This document shows, piece after piece, positions 50,226 through 60,919 of a DNA stretch of 64,000 bases (the stretch's first letter is position 1; every line of letters begins with the position of its first letter). The notes beneath the pieces are model-generated. The model searched no databases and was not told where the DNA came from. It saw only the letters and a list, made by a program, of their open reading frames with translations. Source of the DNA: Cupriavidus sp. EM10 (lineage in GTDB: Bacteria > Pseudomonadota > Gammaproteobacteria > Burkholderiales > Burkholderiaceae); contig NZ_CP076060.1 in the NCBI RefSeq assembly GCF_018729255.1, forward strand, positions 2,108,001 through 2,172,000, read 5' to 3'. Made by a program: the position numbers and the translations under genes.

Positions 50226-53200
50226 TCAGAACAACGACCCTTGCTGCGTCGTGGCGATTGGCGTGACGGGTGCTTGCCGCTGTCGCGCGGCGCGCAGTGC
50301 CTCGGCATCGATCCACTCCCCGGCGGCCGTGGCCACGCCGGCCTCGATCCGCTTGCCCGGGAAGACCGGCTGCACCGCCGCCACGTAGCGCGCCAGCTGC
50401 GCGCCGTAGGCCGCGTGTTCCTGCGGCAGCAGCCGCTGCTTGTAGTCGATGATCACCACGCGGTCGTCGAATTCCACCAGCCGGTCGATCCGCAGCAGGC
50501 GGCCCCGTTCATCGTAGAGCTCCACCTCGTTGCGCGCCGACACGGCGTCGTGCGCGAACAGCAGCGGGCGCAACGCCGGTGCCGCCAGCATGGCGTGCAG
50601 ATCGGCCACTGCGGCCTCGGCCTGCTGCTGCCAGCGGTCGCGCGCCTGCGGGGCGCCGGCGCCGGTCGGCGGGAACCAGCGCATTACGGTCGCCGCATCC
50701 GGCACGCCGGCATAGGCGTCCGGGTAGCGCGTCAGCCTTTCCAGCAATGCGTGGACCAGTTCGCCATGGGCGGCCGCCTCGGCGTCGAACACGGTGGTCT
50801 CGGCGTCGTCCTCGAAGGCGCTTTCGGGCGCGCCAGGATCGACCAGCGCATCCGCATCGCGGTATCGCAGCCGGAAATCCGTGTAGCGCACACGCTCGCT
50901 GGCCGGGCCGAAGGCGCCGGCAGCTGCGACCGCAGCTTCCGGATAGGCCGTGACTTCGTCGCCGATGCCCGCCCCGGCCAGCCGCACATACCAGCTGCCG
51001 GCGATCTCGGCGCCATTGGCGTCATCCTTGGCCGCCTTGCTGGCGCGGCCCTTGACGCCGCTGACCAGCAGGCCCTGCTGCGCACGCGTCATGGCCACGT
51101 AGAGCAGGTTCCAGTTCTCGCGCTCGGCCAGCGCGGCCTCGGCCTCGAACATCGACGCGCGCGCCAGGCCGCGCTCGCTGCGCTTGCCGTAGGCCGAAAA
51201 ATGCCGGGGCGCGGGCGATGCCGGCGGCCAGTCCACCAGGATGCCGCCACGGTCCGCGGCCGGATCGCTATGGTTGGCATCGAGCAGCACCACGAACGGC
51301 GCTTCCAGGCCCTTGGCCGCATGCACGGTCAGGATATGCACCGCATCGAGCTGGCTGTCGCCGGCGTCTTCGGGCTCCGCCTCGGTGTCTTCCACGCCTT
51401 CGCCCATGCCGCCCTCGTCGGGGCTCTCGTCCTCGTCGCCGCGCCGGATCTCCTGCAGTTCGTCGATGAACTTCGGCAGGCTCGGGTAGCGACCGCCGTC
51501 CAGATCCAGCGACAGCTTCAGGAAGGCATCCAGATTGGCCAGCACCTGCTCGCGGATCGCCGACGGCGCAGCTTCCGCATAGCGGCGGCGCACCTCGCCC
51601 TGATGATAGATATGGTCGATCAGGTCATGCACCGGCCTGTGCGGCGCCAGCGCCAGCCAGGCGCGCAGCCGGGCGATGCCGGTGCGCAGCGCGTCCGAGA
51701 CATTCTCGGGCAGCCCGCCAGCGATGCGTGCCCACCAGCCGCCCTCGCCTTCCATCGATGCCAGCAGGATCAGGTCGTCGTCGGTGGCGCCCACGATCGG
51801 GCTCTTGAGCACGTGCGCCAGGTCGAGGTCGGATTCCGGCGTCATCAGGAACGCCAGCAGCGCCGAGATATCGAGCGCTTCGAGCGTCGTCAGCAGCCCG
51901 CCCCGGCGCGGGCTCAGGCACGGGATCCCGGCTTCGCGCAACGCGCGCTCGTAGTCGGGCAGGTAGGTCTTGCGGCGCACCAGCAGATGCATGTCGCGCC
52001 AGGTGGCGGGCCGGGACGTATCGCCCTCGCGCACCGGCACCTGCTCGCGCAGATAGTGCAGCCACGCGGCCACGCGGCGGCCTTCCTCGAAGCGCAGCGA
52101 ATCGCCCTGCTGCACGCGCGGCTGCGTCAGCGTGTCGCGATGGCCGTCGCCAGCTTCCTCGGCCTCCCCGGCCTCTTCCGCATCCCCTGCCAGGTCGGTT
52201 CCGGCGGCATCTTCCGCCTCCACCAGCGGCAGCAGCCACACCGGGCCACCCGGCTCCTTCAGCGCCGTGGTCTGCGTCTCGTAGAGCGGATAGCGCCCGT
52301 CCGCGCGCGCGTGATCGAACACGGCGTTGACCCAGTCCAGCACCTCGGGACGATTGCGGCGCGTGCGGTTCGTGCGCAGCACGGTGGCGCGGAATTCGGC
52401 CTGCAGCATGTCGCGCGCGGCGTCGAACAGGCGTGCATCGGCGCGGCGAAAGCGGTAGATCGACTGCTTGGGATCGCCCACCAGGAAGACCGTCGGCTTG
52501 TCGCCCAGGCCCTGGTAGCCGGCCAGCCAGCCCTGCAGGATGCGCCATTGCAGCGGATTGGTGTCCTGAAATTCGTCGAGCAGCAGGTGGCGATAACGCG
52601 CATCGAGCCGCACCTGCAGGTAGGTGGCGGTTTCCTCGTCGGCCATCAGCCGCGCGGCCAGCCATTCGAGATCGGCAAAATCCATCGCGCGCTGCTCGCC
52701 CTTGTAGCGCTGATAGCGCTCCAGCAACGCGTCGCCCAGCCGGTAGAGCGCAAGGTTGATGGCCAGCACGGCCGCCTCGCAGCGGCGCGCGGCGATCTCG
52801 TCGAGCCGGCCGCAATGGTCGGCCACGCGCGCGATCAGGGCTTCGGCGCCGCCCTCGCCGCCACAGGCCTTGACCAGCGCCGTGGTGGCCTTCATCGAGC
52901 GCGGCTTGCCGGCTTCGGTGAAGAACGCGGCGCGCAACTGGCCGAAAGCCTGCGCGGCGGCATCGCCGGGCGCCGCGCCCGCATCGCGCCAGGCGCGGAT
53001 CGCGCGCAGGCCGTCGACCAGCCGCGACGCGTGGGTCTGTTCGGTCTTGCCGGCCCGGCCCAGCGTCATCGCCAGCTGCGCGCAATCTTCCAGCCAGTCG
53101 TCGTCGGCCAGCGCCTCGACCAGGACGTCGACCGAGGCGTCATCGCCCAGATCGCTGGCCAGCCGCTGCGCCGGATCGCCGGACTGGCCGACATCGTCGC

Positions 53201-53858
53201 GGAACGCCCACCACTCGTTACGCGCGTGGAACATGCGGTCGAGCAGGCTGCGCGCCTGGAAGTCGCCAATCGCGTCCACCAGCTGTTCGTACGCCTGGCG
53301 CAGGTCTGCATGCTGCGGATGGGCCAGCGCGCGCCAGAACGGCGCCCAGGCCTCGCGCTTCATGCGCAGCGCGTCTTCACGCAGCGAGGCACCGGGCACG
53401 ATGCCCGACGACAGCGGCGCGCCGCGCAGCAGCGTGCCGAACCAGCCGTGGAACGTGTCGATGGCCATGCGGCCCGGCGATGCCAGCACCTGCGCATGCA
53501 GCAGGCGGGCGCGCGGCAGCGCGGCGCGCGCGGCATCGGGGGCCAGCCCGCGCATTTCCAGCTGGGCCAGCACGGTGTCGTCCGGCGCGCTGGCCAGTTG
53601 CGACAGCACTTCCAGCAGGCGCTCGCGCATCTCCTCGGCGGCCTTGCGCGTGAACGTGATGGCCAGGATCTCGTGCGGCGCGGCGCCGGCCAGCAGCAGC
53701 CGCACCAGCCGCGCCACCAGCAGCCAGGTCTTGCCGCTGCCCGCGCAGGCCTCGACCACGACGGATCGCGCCGGATCGCAGGCGGCGCGCGTGAAATCGG
53801 CCTCGCCCACGGGCTGGCCATCGCGCAAATACGCGTGGATGTCCTGACTGGCGCTCAT
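50226..53858 (-). CDS. addA: UvrD/AddA-type helicase-nuclease
   Basis: 1210-residue superfamily 1 helicase fused to a nuclease, the AddA-like subunit of a double-strand break processing enzyme. Walker A ACAGSGKT at 37-44, motif Ia ITFTRKAAEEMRER, motif II LLLDEFQDTNPLQW, motif V ILTVHAAKGLEAPFVVL, motif VI YVAMTRAQQGLLV. The C-terminal PD-(D/E)XK nuclease has LRIDRLVEF and the catalytic VVIIDYK at about 1135-1141. Start at 53858 chosen because its ATG overlaps the addB stop (ATGA, 53855-53858). No recBCD genes in the window. Confidence 0.92.
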   Translation of the reverse strand: MSASQDIHAYLRDGQPVGEADFTRAACDPARSVVVEACAGSGKTWLLVARLVRLLLAGAAPHEILAITFTRKAAEEMRERLLEVLSQLASAPDDTVLAQLEMRGLAPDAARAALPRARLLHAQVLASPGRMAIDTFHGWFGTLLRGAPLSSGIVPGASLREDALRMKREAWAPFWRALAHPQHADLRQAYEQLVDAIGDFQARSLLDRMFHARNEWWAFRDDVGQSGDPAQRLASDLGDDASVDVLVEALADDDWLEDCAQLAMTLGRAGKTEQTHASRLVDGLRAIRAWRDAGAAPGDAAAQAFGQLRAAFFTEAGKPRSMKATTALVKACGGEGGAEALIARVADHCGRLDEIAARRCEAAVLAINLALYRLGDALLERYQRYKGEQRAMDFADLEWLAARLMADEETATYLQVRLDARYRHLLLDEFQDTNPLQWRILQGWLAGYQGLGDKPTVFLVGDPKQSIYRFRRADARLFDAARDMLQAEFRATVLRTNRTRRNRPEVLDWVNAVFDHARADGRYPLYETQTTALKEPGGPVWLLPLVEAEDAAGTDLAGDAEEAGEAEEAGDGHRDTLTQPRVQQGDSLRFEEGRRVAAWLHYLREQVPVREGDTSRPATWRDMHLLVRRKTYLPDYERALREAGIPCLSPRRGGLLTTLEALDISALLAFLMTPESDLDLAHVLKSPIVGATDDDLILLASMEGEGGWWARIAGGLPENVSDALRTGIARLRAWLALAPHRPVHDLIDHIYHQGEVRRRYAEAAPSAIREQVLANLDAFLKLSLDLDGGRYPSLPKFIDELQEIRRGDEDESPDEGGMGEGVEDTEAEPEDAGDSQLDAVHILTVHAAKGLEAPFVVLLDANHSDPAADRGGILVDWPPASPAPRHFSAYGKRSERGLARASMFEAEAALAERENWNLLYVAMTRAQQGLLVSGVKGRASKAAKDDANGAEIAGSWYVRLAGAGIGDEVTAYPEAAVAAAGAFGPASERVRYTDFRLRYRDADALVDPGAPESAFEDDAETTVFDAEAAAHGELVHALLERLTRYPDAYAGVPDAATVMRWFPPTGAGAPQARDRWQQQAEAAVADLHAMLAAPALRPLLFAHDAVSARNEVELYDERGRLLRIDRLVEFDDRVVIIDYKQRLLPQEHAAYGAQLARYVAAVQPVFPGKRIEAGVATAAGEWIDAEALRAARQRQAPVTPIATTQQGSLF

Positions 53859-56802
53859 GAACGAAGATCCGGCAAGGCGGTGGATTCCCAGAAGCCCTTG
53901 CGGCACAGGCCGCGCGCTTCGCAATAGGTACAGGCGGCGGCATCGCCGAACGCGGGCAGCTTGGCGCCCTGCCGCAGGCGGCCGACGTCATGCCGCAGTT
54001 GCCGCTCCAGCCAGGTGACGGCGGCCTGGAATTCGGGCAGATCGACTTCACGCTGGGCGCCGGGCGCGCTGTCGCGCCCGCCCTGCTTCACGCCTTCGAG
54101 CGCCACCCAGCTTCCGGCCACGGCATCGGCGCGCAACAGGCCGTAGAACGCCAGCTGGCAGTCTTCCTCGGCATCGCCGGCCTTGCGCCGCAGGCGGCTG
54201 GCAGGCTGGGTCTTGTAGTCGAGCACCGCGTGGGCGCCATCCGGGCCCTTGTCGAGCCGGTCGATCCGGCCGGACAGCCGCAGCGGCACGCCGTCAGGCA
54301 TCGCCACGTCGACGCCTGCGTCCATTTCGCCGCCGCGCCAGTGCCAGCCCATTTCCTCGCGGGCGGCCTGCCAGGCCACATACGATGGCAGGACCTCGCA
54401 CCAGCGGCGGTAATAGCTGATCGCGTTACCGTCCTCGGCCATCTGTCGCCCGAAGACGGTGTCGGAAATCTGCTGCAGCCGCGCCAGCCGCCGCGCGTCG
54501 TCGCGCTCATCCGCATCGTGGATTTCCTGGTGGTATTGCAGCAGCACGCGGTGCAGCAGGTTGCCGATATCGCGCTTTTCCAGGTCGTCGTTGAGGGCTT
54601 CGAGCCCGGCCAGGCCCAGCATGCGGCCCGCGAAGAACTGATAGGGACAGCGGCGCAGCATGTTGTATGCCGCCGCGCTCCAGCGGGCCGGCACGCGTTC
54701 CGGTGCCGTGGGGGCCGGCATCTGGCCGGGCTGGGCAAACGTATCCAGCAGTTGCGGCGCGGCGCCTGCTTCGATCTGGGCCCCGGCCCGCGCGCAGCAG
54801 GCCGACAGCCGCTCGATCCAGCCCGACACGTGATGCGGCTCGCCCCGGCTGCCGAAGCGTTGCCACGTCAGCACGACGTCGTCGTTGTTGAGTAGCACTT
54901 CGGCCAGATCGCGCGCCTGCTGTGCGAAGCGCGCCTCGCGGTCTTCCAGGCCCAGCTCGCGGCGCATCTGGTTCGAGAAGAACATCAGCTCGGCCGCGCT
55001 CGACGGCAGTTGCGCGTCGTCGCAACCGACCACCACCACGCCCTCGAAGCGACGCATCCGCGCGCCGTTCAGCGGCAGGATGGTAATGCGCGACTGGCTC
55101 TGGGCCAGCGGCTCCTTGTAGGCGACGGTTTCGAGCAGCGCCGCCAGCATCGCGCGGAATTCCTGCTGGCTCAGCGTGGCATGGCTGCCGGTATCGTCGT
55201 CGGGCAGCTCGGCCAGCCGCGCCAGCGCATCGAGCAGTTGCCGGCCGGCATCGTCGGCGGCCAGCGCGGGACGCATTGCCAGCGTGTCGAGCGTGGCATC
55301 GAGCCGGCCCAGCCATACGGAAAGCGGTTGCTGGGCGTGGCCGCGCGGCCATTGCGCGGCCTCGTCGGCCAGCGTGCCGATCAGGCCGCGCGCGGCGGCG
55401 CGTACGTGCCGCGTGGTATCGCTGGCCTCCATGGCTTCGGCATCGACAACCGTCGTGCCTTCGCGTTCGGCGAACAGGTGTCGCAGGCGCGCCCAGCCGC
55501 CGGTGATCGCGTCGCGCCGGATCTGCCGCTCCAGCAGCGCGATGGCCGCGCCACGGTGTGCCACGTCGGGCAAGCAGAACGGCGACTTCAGCAGGTCGAG
55601 CAAGGCGGCGGTGTCGCCATCGCGCACCAGCACGTCGAACCAGCGCATCAGCGCGGCGGCGGCGCGTGTGGTGGACAGCTTCCAGCCCGTTTCGTCGCGT
55701 ACCGGCGCACCGGCCCGTGTCAGCAACGCCCGCGTGCGGCGCGCCACCACGCGGTCGTGCGCCACCAGGGCCACGTGCTTGCGGCCTTCGTTGAGCCATT
55801 GCACGAGCTGGGCCGCTGCGGCGGCGGCCTCGTCCTCGAAACGGGCGCTGCCGATCACCCGCACGCGCGGGCGATGGGCGGGGAGTGTCTGGGGCAAGGC
55901 GGGCATCGGGGTCGATGCCGGACGCGGGCCGGCGGTGTCGAGGCTGGTGCCGTCGTGGTCTTCCCCTGGTCCTCCGCTGCTTCCTGCCCTGCACGCCGCG
56001 CCTCGGGCCACAGCGCCAGCAACGTCTCGTACCAGCCGGCGTCCGCTGGTGCGTCGCCGCCGGTCCAGTCATAGCCAACTTCCAGCGTCGGCACCAGTTC
56101 GCCGGCCTGCTGGAGGAAACTTGACTCGATTGGTTCGGGCGGCGTCGGGCCGATCCACACCACCGGTCCCGCCACCTGCTGCGCCAGGCGCTGCAAGGCG
56201 CGGCGGCGCGCGGGCAAGGGGTCGTCGGGTCCGGACAGCATCTGCCAGAAGGCCAGCACGATCTGGGCTTCCTGGCCAAGGAAACGCTCTGACAAATGGG
56301 CGTAGGTGCGCTGCAACGCACCTTGCAGCAGCGCGGCGCGGTCGTCGCCGTCGATATCGTCATCCTCCCGAATGGCGGCGTCTTCAAGCCAGCGCGCGCT
56401 GAGTTCATCGCTGATCGACAGCAGCGTCTGCGCCAGGCCCCATGCAGCGCCCTCGGTCTGCGCGCCAAATGCGCTGCGCAGCCAATCCTGCGCGCGGATG
56501 GCCTGCTGCACGGCCAGCAGCCGTGCGGCATGGCTGCGCGCGGGCGCCGGTTCGACATCGAGATCGGGAGGCAGGTCCAGCAGCCAGTGGCCCAGCGTCA
56601 GCACACGCGGCAGCAGCCGTGGCTGGCCGGCGGCGCGCGCGGCGGCGTCCAGTGCCTGGCGCACGCCGGGAATCTGGGCGGCCGTGGGCACGACCACGTG
56701 CGCGGCCGAGGCGGCGGGACCACAGTGATCAAGGAAATACCACGTCGCCGTGGCGGCCTGTTCGAGAAACGACGGGCCAGGAGGAAACGAAAGCCGGGTC
56801 AT
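53855..56802 (-). CDS. addB: AddB-like PD-(D/E)XK nuclease, frame broken by a probable missing base
   Basis: Partner of the AddA-like protein. Restored length 982 residues. Helicase-like N-terminal half without a Walker A motif, then a C-terminal nuclease: GRIDRLDKGPDGAHAVLDYK with the catalytic DYK at 862-864. Four cysteines fit the AddB iron-sulfur staple: C719 (RRCPYQFFAG) and C958, C961, C967 (CTYCEARGLC). As written the first 279 codons (from ATG 56802) and the remainder are in different frames; the junction is the run CCCC at 55963-55966, where one more base restores QEAAEDQGEDHDGTSL. Both parts otherwise lack stops. Confidence 0.9.
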
Positions 56803-56881
56803 GAATGGCAGGGACCAATACGTATCAGCGATCTGTCAGCTAGCCGGGGCTGCCCGGGCGCCCCGGATGCACGCGAAGGCG

Positions 56882-57151
56882 TCAGTGGTCGCCCGGGCCG
56901 CCGCGTTCGATCCGCGCGCGCAGTTCGCGTGCGGTCTCCAGCAGCCCCTCGTAGCCGGAGCGCGCATGCTCGGGCAGGTCGGGATCGCCCACCAGCGTGC
57001 CCAGCGTTTCCATCACGCTGTACACCAGGCCCCGGGCGGCGCCAATGGCAATGCTGTCGGATTCGACGGCGCTGTTCAGATGCGCCAGCGCTTCGCTCAG
57101 GTGGTCCGCATCGGGGGTATCGGAATCGGGCTTGCGAGGATCGGGCGTCAT
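56882..57151 (-). CDS. Small conserved-looking protein of unknown function
   Basis: 89 residues from MTPDPRKPDSDTPDADHLSE. Acidic disordered start, then amphipathic helices (LSEALAHLNSAVESDSIAIG, VYSVMETLGTLVGDPDLPE, YEGLLETARELRARIERGG). No signal peptide or membrane segment. The coding bias matches the neighbours, and the helices look real, but I do not recognise the family. Lies 79 bp upstream of addB in the same direction, so possibly co-transcribed. The frame continues upstream to 57238 without support. Confidence 0.55.
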   Translation of the reverse strand: MTPDPRKPDSDTPDADHLSEALAHLNSAVESDSIAIGAARGLVYSVMETLGTLVGDPDLPEHARSGYEGLLETARELRARIERGGPGDH

Positions 57152-57613
57152 GATCGATGGCCTTTGTCGGAAGATGCGTGGTTGGTGCATCCGGCCTGCC
57201 ATTCTACGCGGTCGCGGATGCAATCCCTCCAAGTGCATTCTAGATCATGCCCAAGTCGTTTTTCTACGGGAAATCCCCAGCCGGCCCGCTGCTGGCGCCC
57301 CGAAATACCTCCGATGAGGGATGCCGATTGAGCCTGTCTCTCGCGTCGATTGAAACTATCATCGGCAGCAGAAGCCAGCGCGCGGCACAATGTGGGCGTG
57401 ATCGCCGCGAACGCCCTGTGGCACGCGGCGCGCGGTGGGTGGCTGCGGGACTTGAAATTTGCCAAGCTGGTAACATATCGGCGTCAATGGCGGCGCGTGT
57501 CGCCACGCATTGCCGTCCGGCGGCCCTGCACGATCTCGTGTAAGGTAGCGTTTCAGCCCCACGGCAGCTGCCCGCCTTCAACATAAACTGAGCGAAACCT
57601 GAGGTTCCCCGCC
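57152..57613. other. Divergent intergenic region ahead of trxA
   Basis: 462 bp. Open frames here are short and not family-like. It must contain the trxA promoter, but I see only weak candidates (for example TTGAAA near 57454 followed by AT-rich ACATAT). GAGG lies about 9 nt before the trxA ATG. Nothing else recognisable. Confidence 0.5.
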
Positions 57614-57940
57614 ATGAGCGAACAAATCAAGTATGTGAGCGATGCATCGTTCGACACCGACGTGCTCAAGTCCGACAAGCCCGTGCTGCTGGACTTCTGG
57701 GCTGAATGGTGCGGCCCCTGCAAGATGATTGCCCCGATCCTGGATGAAGTCGCCAAGGACTATGGCGACCGCGTGCAGATCGCCAAGATCAACGTCGACG
57801 AAAACCAGCAGGTACCGGCCAAGTTCGGCATCCGCGGCATTCCCACGCTGATCCTGTTCAAGAACGGCGAAGTGGTCGCTCAGAAGGTTGGCGCGCTGTC
57901 GAAGTCGCAGCTGACGTCGTTCCTGGACGCACAGGTCTAA
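57614..57940 (+). CDS. trxA: Thioredoxin 1
   Basis: 108-residue disulfide reductase supporting ribonucleotide reductase, methionine sulfoxide reductase and others. Active site WCGPCK at 32-37, the buried Asp in LLDFWAEW, and the cis-proline loop [14 protein letters not shown]. Exactly the family size. Followed by rho after 179 bp, the trxA-rho order found throughout proteobacteria. Confidence 0.98.
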   Translation: MSEQIKYVSDASFDTDVLKSDKPVLLDFWAEWCGPCKMIAPILDEVAKDYGDRVQIAKINVDENQQVPAKFGIRGIPTLILFKNGEVVAQKVGALSKSQLTSFLDAQV

Positions 57941-58119
57941 GCCTTCGACCTCCGGCTGGCGCCTGGTGCGCCGGCCCGGCACGATCCGGCCTCGCGTGCG
58001 CCAGTTCTGGCGCGCCGGCCGGATTGTGCTAAGATGCGACCCAACAACTTCCCCGAGCGTTCGCTCATTCTTCCCCCTCCTTAGGTCTTGCCCGTCCGGG
58101 CCCTTCTGTACCCTTGTCT

Positions 58120-59382
58120 ATGCACCTGACAGAACTCAAATCGCTTCACGTGTCTGCGCTTCTCGAAATGGCGGCTACGCTCGAGATCGACAACGCACAA
58201 CGGATGCGCAAACAGGAACTGATGTTTGCGATCCTGAAGAAGCGCGCCAAGATGGGCGAAACCATCTACGGAGACGGCACGCTGGAAGTTCTGCCAGACG
58301 GCTTCGGTTTCCTGCGCTCGCCGGAAACGTCGTACCTGGCCAGCACGGACGACATCTACATCAGCCCGTCGCAGATCCGCCGCTTCAACCTCCATACCGG
58401 CGATTCGATCGAAGGCGAAGTGCGTACGCCCAAGGACGGCGAGCGCTACTTTGCCCTGGTCAAGGTGGACAAGGTCAACGGGCAGCCGCCCGAGGCGGTG
58501 AAGAACCGCATCATGTTCGAGAACCTGACGCCGCTGCATCCGAACCGGCCGCTCACGCTCGAACGCGACATCCGCGCCGAAGAGAACATCACCGGCCGTA
58601 TCGTCGACATGATCGCCCCGATCGGCCGCGGCCAGCGCGCGCTGCTGGTGGCGTCGCCGAAGTCCGGCAAGACCGTGATGCTGCAGCACATCGCCCACGC
58701 GATTGCCAACAACCATCCGGAAGCCGACCTGTTCGTGCTGCTGATCGACGAACGCCCGGAAGAAGTGACCGAAATGCAGCGCTCGGTGCGCGGCGAGGTG
58801 GTGGCGTCGACGTTCGACGAACCGGCCATCCGTCACGTGCAGGTGGCCGAAATGGTCATCGAGAAGGCCAAGCGCCTGGTGGAACTGAAGCGCGACGTGG
58901 TGATCCTGCTGGACTCGATCACGCGTCTGGCGCGCGCCTACAACACGGTGGTGCCGGCCTCGGGCAAGGTGCTGACCGGCGGTGTGGACGCCAACGCGCT
59001 GCAGCGTCCGAAGCGTTTCTTCGGTGCCGCGCGTAACCTGGAAGAAGGCGGTTCGCTGACCATCATCGCCACGGCGCTGATCGAAACCGGCAGCCGCATG
59101 GACGACGTGATCTACGAAGAGTTCAAGGGCACCGGCAACATGGAAGTGCACCTGGAACGCCGCCTGGCGGAAAAGCGTGTCTACCCGGCCATCAACCTGA
59201 ACAAGTCGGGCACGCGCCGCGAGGAACTGCTGATCAAGCCGGAAATCCTCCAGAAAATCTGGATCCTGCGCAAGTTCATCTCGGACATGGACGAAGTCCA
59301 GGCGATGGAATTCATCCTGGACAAGATGAAACCGACGAAGAACAACGCGGAGTTCTTCGACATGATGCGTCGCGGCGGCTGA
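58120..59382 (+). CDS. rho: Transcription termination factor Rho
   Basis: Hexameric RNA helicase ending untranslated transcripts. 420 residues, one more than E. coli. N-terminal [20 protein letters not shown], cold-shock-like RNA-binding domain with [20 protein letters not shown], Walker A SPKSGKT at 179-185, Q-loop and R-loop further on, and Walker [17 protein letters not shown] 58120 preferred over TTG 58114 by homology. A strong intrinsic terminator follows. Confidence 0.98.
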   Translation: MHLTELKSLHVSALLEMAATLEIDNAQRMRKQELMFAILKKRAKMGETIYGDGTLEVLPDGFGFLRSPETSYLASTDDIYISPSQIRRFNLHTGDSIEGEVRTPKDGERYFALVKVDKVNGQPPEAVKNRIMFENLTPLHPNRPLTLERDIRAEENITGRIVDMIAPIGRGQRALLVASPKSGKTVMLQHIAHAIANNHPEADLFVLLIDERPEEVTEMQRSVRGEVVASTFDEPAIRHVQVAEMVIEKAKRLVELKRDVVILLDSITRLARAYNTVVPASGKVLTGGVDANALQRPKRFFGAARNLEEGGSLTIIATALIETGSRMDDVIYEEFKGTGNMEVHLERRLAEKRVYPAINLNKSGTRREELLIKPEILQKIWILRKFISDMDEVQAMEFILDKMKPTKNNAEFFDMMRRGG

Positions 59383-59409
59383 CATCGGGCAGTTGCCACC
59401 GGCATGAAA

Positions 59410-59438
59410 AGGCGTACCCTTCCGGGTGCGCCTTTTTT
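59410..59438 (+). terminator. Rho-independent terminator after rho
   Basis: Stem AGGCGTACCC / GGGTGCGCCT (one wobble pair), loop TTCC, then T6. Confidence 0.93.
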
Positions 59439-59476
59439 CCTTTCCGGCCCCGCTTTCTTACCTCCACGCCTTCGAC

Positions 59477-60322
59477 ATGTTCGGCAAACTGTCCAGCTAC
59501 CTGCGCGCCCGCTCGCGCGAACGCAAGCTCGCGCACTACGCCATCCCGGATGACCTGTGGACGCGCACCGTAGCCGCCCTGCCCTACGTCCAGCGCTATG
59601 GCGCCGACGATCTGGCCGCCCTGCGGGAGCTGGCCACGCTGTTCATCGCCAGCAAGGAATACTCGACCGCGCACGAACTGGAACTGACCGACGAGATGGT
59701 GGTGGGCGTGGCGGTGCAGGCCTGCGTGCCGATCCTGAAGCTGGGCATCGAGTGGTATCGCGGCTGGCACGGCATCGTGCTCTACCCCGGCGAATTCCTG
59801 ATCCGCAAGACCGTGGAGGACGATATCGGCCTGGTGCACGGCGTCGAGGAGGAAGCCAGCGGCGAAGCGTGGGAGAACGGCCCGGTGATCCTGTCCTGGC
59901 AGGACGTGAACATGCCCGGATCGGGACTCGGCAACGGCTCGGACTCGTACAACGTGGTCATCCACGAATTCGCCCACAAGCTCGACATGCTCGATGGGGA
60001 GCCTGACGGCGTGCCGCCGTTCTCGCGCGTGCTGCATCCGGGCATCGACGCCGAACAGTGGGCGGAGACGCTTCTCACGCAGTACGATGTCTTCGCCGAT
60101 GCCTGCGAAGCGGTCCCCGATGCCGCCTGGGATGATCCGGAACGCCTGCCGCCGCGGTTGCGCGTTATCGACCCGTATGGCTGCGAGGCGCCGAGCGAGT
60201 TCTTTGCAGTGGCGTCTGAGGCATTTTTTGTCGATCCGGCGGGGCTTCGCGCGCATTGGCCTGCGCTCTACAAGGTGCTCAAGCAGTTCTACCGGCAGGA
60301 CCCCGCCGCGAGTGGCGCATAG
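59477..60322 (+). CDS. mtfA: Zinc-dependent peptidase MtfA (M90 family)
   Basis: 281-residue cytoplasmic metallopeptidase; in E. coli MtfA binds the Mlc repressor and so affects glucose PTS expression. The zinc motif HEFAH is at 163-167 (VVIHEFAHKLDMLDG) and the distal Glu of the family lies in PSEFFAVASEAFF. Starts MFGKLSSYLRARSRERKL; the frame is open a little further upstream, into the rho terminator, so ATG 59477 is chosen. Follows rho but is separated by its terminator. Confidence 0.92.
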   Translation: MFGKLSSYLRARSRERKLAHYAIPDDLWTRTVAALPYVQRYGADDLAALRELATLFIASKEYSTAHELELTDEMVVGVAVQACVPILKLGIEWYRGWHGIVLYPGEFLIRKTVEDDIGLVHGVEEEASGEAWENGPVILSWQDVNMPGSGLGNGSDSYNVVIHEFAHKLDMLDGEPDGVPPFSRVLHPGIDAEQWAETLLTQYDVFADACEAVPDAAWDDPERLPPRLRVIDPYGCEAPSEFFAVASEAFFVDPAGLRAHWPALYKVLKQFYRQDPAASGA

Positions 60323-60369
60323 ACCACCAACAGGTGCGCGGCCGGGTACTCGAAATCGAGGTCTGGATA

Positions 60370-60399
60370 TTGCCCAGTCCCTTGTTTTTCTGCCATAAT
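60370..60399 (+). promoter_or_regulatory. Candidate rpmE2 promoter
   Basis: TTGCCC at 60370-60375 and CATAAT at 60394-60399, spacer 18 bp. The -10 has one mismatch, the -35 three. 95 bp upstream of the rpmE2 ATG. Confidence 0.5.
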
Positions 60400-60493
60400 C
60401 CCGGTTTGCCCGTTATCGGCAAGTGGTTCGCTCGTCGCAAGCAGGCTGCGGCACCACGGAGCGGACTGGCTACCCAACCTGAAAGGAAGCACC

Positions 60494-60751
60494 ATGAAAG
60501 AAGGCATTCACCCGAATTATCGCGAAGTCCTGTTCCACGACGTGTCGAACGACTTCAAGTTCGTGACCCGCTCGACGATCCAGACCAAGGACACGATCGA
60601 ACACGAAGGCAAGACCTACCCGCTGGCCAAGATCGAAGTGTCGTCGGAATCGCACCCGTTCTACACCGGCCAACAGAAGATCATGGACACGGCTGGCCGC
60701 GTCGAGAAGTTCCGCCAGAAGTTCGGCAGCAAGCTGGCCGCCAAGAAGTAA
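60494..60751 (+). CDS. rpmE2: 50S ribosomal protein L31 type B
   Basis: 85-residue L31 paralogue. [20 protein letters not shown] is the family N-terminus; the protein has no cysteine, so it is the zinc-free C-minus form that can replace the zinc-binding L31 when zinc is scarce in many bacteria. [21 protein letters not shown] is the conserved second half. AAAGGAAG lies 7 nt before the ATG. Single gene flanked by its own promoter and terminator. Confidence 0.96.
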   Translation: MKEGIHPNYREVLFHDVSNDFKFVTRSTIQTKDTIEHEGKTYPLAKIEVSSESHPFYTGQQKIMDTAGRVEKFRQKFGSKLAAKK

Positions 60752-60817
60752 TTGGCCGGCGCTACCAAGCGACTGCGATGCGCGGCAGGACAGATGCTCC
60801 TGGCATGCGCAACCTGA

Positions 60818-60850
60818 CAAAGAGGCAGCATCGGCTGCCTCTTTGCATTT
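60818..60850 (+). terminator. Rho-independent terminator after rpmE2
   Basis: Perfect 12-bp stem CAAAGAGGCAGC / GCTGCCTCTTTG, loop ATCG, followed by CATTT, so the T-tract is short but the hairpin is strong. Confidence 0.8.
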
Positions 60851-60919
60851 GTGGCCCACAATAGCGATTCGCGCACGTGCATGTGCCCGATCACGCAGGG
60901 CGACCCCGATTGACTGCCG

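Noticed and set aside
57247..57543. Small open frames in the trxA upstream region
   Set aside because: Composition and codon use are unlike neighbours, no ribosome sites, no family likeness.
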